Assembly: GCA_031289165.1 (NCBI GenBank)
Contig: JAITPZ010000060.1
Span: 1-5,633 of the forward strand
Origin: Synergistaceae bacterium
GTDB lineage: Bacteria > Synergistota > Synergistia > Synergistales > Aminobacteriaceae
Reading direction: 5' to 3'
DNA length: 5,633 nucleotides
In this document: positions 4,077 to 5,633 of the stretch, piece after piece
Layout: each line of letters begins with the position of its first letter
How positions within the stretch are numbered: position 1 is the stretch's first letter
The notes under the pieces: model-generated
Seen by the model: only the letters and a program-made list of their open reading frames with translations
What the model was told of the DNA's origin: nothing
Databases searched by the model: none
Translations under genes and position numbers: made by a program

Positions 4077-5633
4077 CCGTATCCTTCTCCTCCTTCGCCG
4101 CCTGTTTTTGTGCGGGTGTATCGAATCCCGCTTCACGTCTCATCCGTTCTTCCTTCACGCGTTGCCTGTGGTTCAGCTCCCAATCGCCGCCGGTCAGCTC
4201 CATCGTTTCCCGCTGCCGTGTCGAGAAGCCGTTTTGGACTCTCGCCTCCGCCGCTTTAACTTCCTTCAATGGGTCGAGCTGTCCCTGCGTCGGGCCGTTC
4301 CACTCCGCCCATGACCACGCATACGCCCGCATTGGATCATCAAAAAAACCGGGCGCTTGCACCCGGCTTTTCAAAACTGCCTCACAAAGCCATTCGAAAT
4401 AAATGGGCTGACAAAAATTCGTCGCCCACCAGTTGCGCCAGTAGAAAAAGAGTTTCCACGCTTCGAGCAGCGCGCCGCGCGACGCCGAATAAGACGCCGT
4501 AAAGTGTAAAAACAGAAGCTCCGCCGGTATTCCCAACGCCCCGCCTATCTGACGAGTCAGGGACATTACGAAGGCGTCGAAAGCCTGGTTGGGTCGCCCG
4601 GGCGACACCGACGTAGCCTTTACACCGCCCGGCAGGTCCATAGCTCCGCCATACATTAGTTCTTTCAGGTTCAAATCTTCGGGAAGCCCCTGCGGAGACG
4701 CGCTGCCGTCATCCGTCGCGTATTCTTCCTCGCCGTATTCGACATCTTTTATGTCATGTTCGAAAAATATGGCGTACATTCCACTCACGACCGCCGCCAT
4801 CAGCTCCGCGTCGGTGTAGCGTCCGAGCTGCTTTAACGTGTCGATAACCGGCGCGAGAAACGGGACGCCCCGATGCTGGCCGATACGCTCGAAAGGCATG
4901 ATGTGCAGGACGTTACGGCGGCCTGTCTTCTTTCCGAACGCGGGAACAGCCTGATATGTGAGCCTCGGTTGCCCCGACTGTTCGGCCAGCGGGTGACGAT
5001 TGGCGATCCAGTATGCGACCGGCACGCCATTATCATCCAGTTCGACGCCGCCGTCGACGATCTTCCCCTGCGGCCTCGGAGACGGCACGCACAGACGGTC
5101 TCCCTCTATCAACGCCACACGCAGATCATAGAGTCCTCCCTGCAGGGGACTGACCGGCATGAGGACAATAGCGTCGCCGTTTACCAGCGTGGATCGGAAA
5201 CAAAGGTTTTGAAGCTCGTAAAAATTCATCGACCTTGTAATGTCGCAGTCCTTCGACTCCGCCCACAGGCCAAACTCCTGTTCGACGTTGCGCTCCCACT
5301 CGGCGGCCTGCTCGTCGCTCATGCCCAGGTATTCCCCGGCAACGCGACAGTTCAGGCTGAGCCCCGGACCGACGGAGTTCAGCACGACGCGCTCGATAGC
5401 GCCGCGCCCCATTGGAGCGCCGCCCGCGTAAAGATCGCGGGACCGCTCCCGCAGGACTTCCAGATTTTCAGTTATGTCCTCGCCTGGGGATTTGCTGCTC
5501 GAATTCCACGAGACCGTGGAGGTTTTCGTTTTGCTGGCTCCGTGGTGAGAATACCCGGAGTTCATTACCGTCCTTACGAGGTCCAGCTTCGACCTCGCGT
5601 GTTCGCGCTTCGCCGCCCAGGAGGGAGATCGGA
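4039..5633 (-). CDS. Phage portal protein, lambda gpB family, partial at its 5' end
   Basis: The portal dodecamer sits at one capsid vertex, nucleates assembly and is the channel for DNA entry and exit. The visible 530 codons end at TGA 4041-4039. An ATG at 5565 with AAGGA five bases upstream could look like the start, but the same frame stays open to the right edge and its codons read RSPSWAAKREHARSKLDLVR. That is the kind of 'SP-WA-KR--AR' N-terminus seen in lambda-type portals, so the true start is probably outside the window. Numbered from that ATG, the family marks are LRERSRDLYAGGAPMGRGAI (38-57), NSVGPGL, LVNGDAIVLMP (127-137), IGQHRGVPFLAPVIDTLKQL (228-247), LTRQIGGALGIPAELLF (336-352), TASYSASRGALLEAW (356-370) and APGFFDDP followed by AWSWAEWNG. 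The highly charged tail (KQAAKEEKDTDGEN) overlaps the protease start by 38 bases. Lambda gpB has 533 residues, so little is missing. Confidence 0.93.
   Translation of the reverse strand, partial: RSPSWAAKREHARSKLDLVRTVMNSGYSHHGASKTKTSTVSWNSSSKSPGEDITENLEVLRERSRDLYAGGAPMGRGAIERVVLNSVGPGLSLNCRVAGEYLGMSDEQAAEWERNVEQEFGLWAESKDCDITRSMNFYELQNLCFRSTLVNGDAIVLMPVSPLQGGLYDLRVALIEGDRLCVPSPRPQGKIVDGGVELDDNGVPVAYWIANRHPLAEQSGQPRLTYQAVPAFGKKTGRRNVLHIMPFERIGQHRGVPFLAPVIDTLKQLGRYTDAELMAAVVSGMYAIFFEHDIKDVEYGEEEYATDDGSASPQGLPEDLNLKELMYGGAMDLPGGVKATSVSPGRPNQAFDAFVMSLTRQIGGALGIPAELLFLHFTASYSASRGALLEAWKLFFYWRNWWATNFCQPIYFEWLCEAVLKSRVQAPGFFDDPMRAYAWSWAEWNGPTQGQLDPLKEVKAAEARVQNGFSTRQRETMELTGGDWELNHRQRVKEERMRREAGFDTPAQKQAAKEEKDTDGENGLDSDGKE
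4342..4366 (-). other. Terminator-like hairpin with T-run inside the portal gene
   Basis: On the minus strand CCGGGTG (4366-4360), loop CAAG and CGCCCGG (4355-4349) form a seven-pair stem with one G-U pair, followed by seven T (4348-4342). It has the shape of an intrinsic terminator in the direction of transcription, yet it lies within the portal coding sequence and encodes the conserved-looking R-V-Q-A-P-G-F-F. It may be a coincidence of Pro-Gly-Phe-Phe codons. Under active translation ribosomes would prevent folding. Function is not claimed. Confidence 0.3.

Noticed and set aside
4077..4136. An N-terminal extension of the protease with a run of seven Arg residues.
   Set aside because: It is translation of the purine-rich ribosome site and the end of the portal gene in another frame; the ATG at 4076 has suitable spacing to that site and the family begins there.
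1..5633. CRISPR arrays, tRNA genes, insertion sequences, attachment sites or defence genes.
   Set aside because: No repeat-spacer pattern, cloverleaf, transposase-like frame or non-structural cargo gene was seen; the window is filled by head and tail-junction genes.

Overview
The window is one continuous block of tailed-phage (Caudoviricetes) head and head-to-tail genes, all on the minus strand and read from right to left. The gene order matches the lambda head operon: portal (B), ClpP/S49-type head protease (C) with a possible nested scaffold (Nu3), head decoration protein (D), major capsid protein E, a small protein in the FI slot, a head-tail joining protein in the FII slot, a tail protein Z-like gene, and the start of a gene in the U (tail terminator) slot. 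Both edges cut genes: the portal's 5' end lies beyond the right edge, and the U-slot gene continues past the left edge.

Region by region: 5633-4039 portal; 4076-2952 protease with its C-terminal scaffold-like domain; 2959-2531 decoration protein; 2518-1451 capsid; 1438-1130 HeH/SAP-like small protein; 1146-775 head-tail joining; 778-230 gpZ-like; 233-1 partial tail terminator candidate. Junctions are tight. Several starts overlap the preceding stop, including two ATGA overlaps. The only gaps are 12 bases on each side of the capsid gene, and each holds a Shine-Dalgarno sequence that begins within the upstream stop codon. I see no promoter, no convincing terminator between genes, no tRNA, no repeat array and no plus-strand gene.

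The proteins would act together. The portal nucleates the procapsid, and the scaffold domain guides capsid protein assembly. The protease removes scaffold, D stabilises the expanded shell, and the small FI/FII-slot proteins complete the head and connect it to a tail ended by the Z- and U-slot products.

The DNA is moderately GC-rich. The window alone does not fix the host, nor whether this is a prophage or a free phage. A siphovirus with a lambda-type head, probably integrated or assembled from a metagenome, is the best inference. The most interesting signal is an in-frame internal TTG start behind a near-perfect Shine-Dalgarno inside the protease gene, which would give a separate Nu3-like scaffold. 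I found no evidence of a defence system or other undescribed system.
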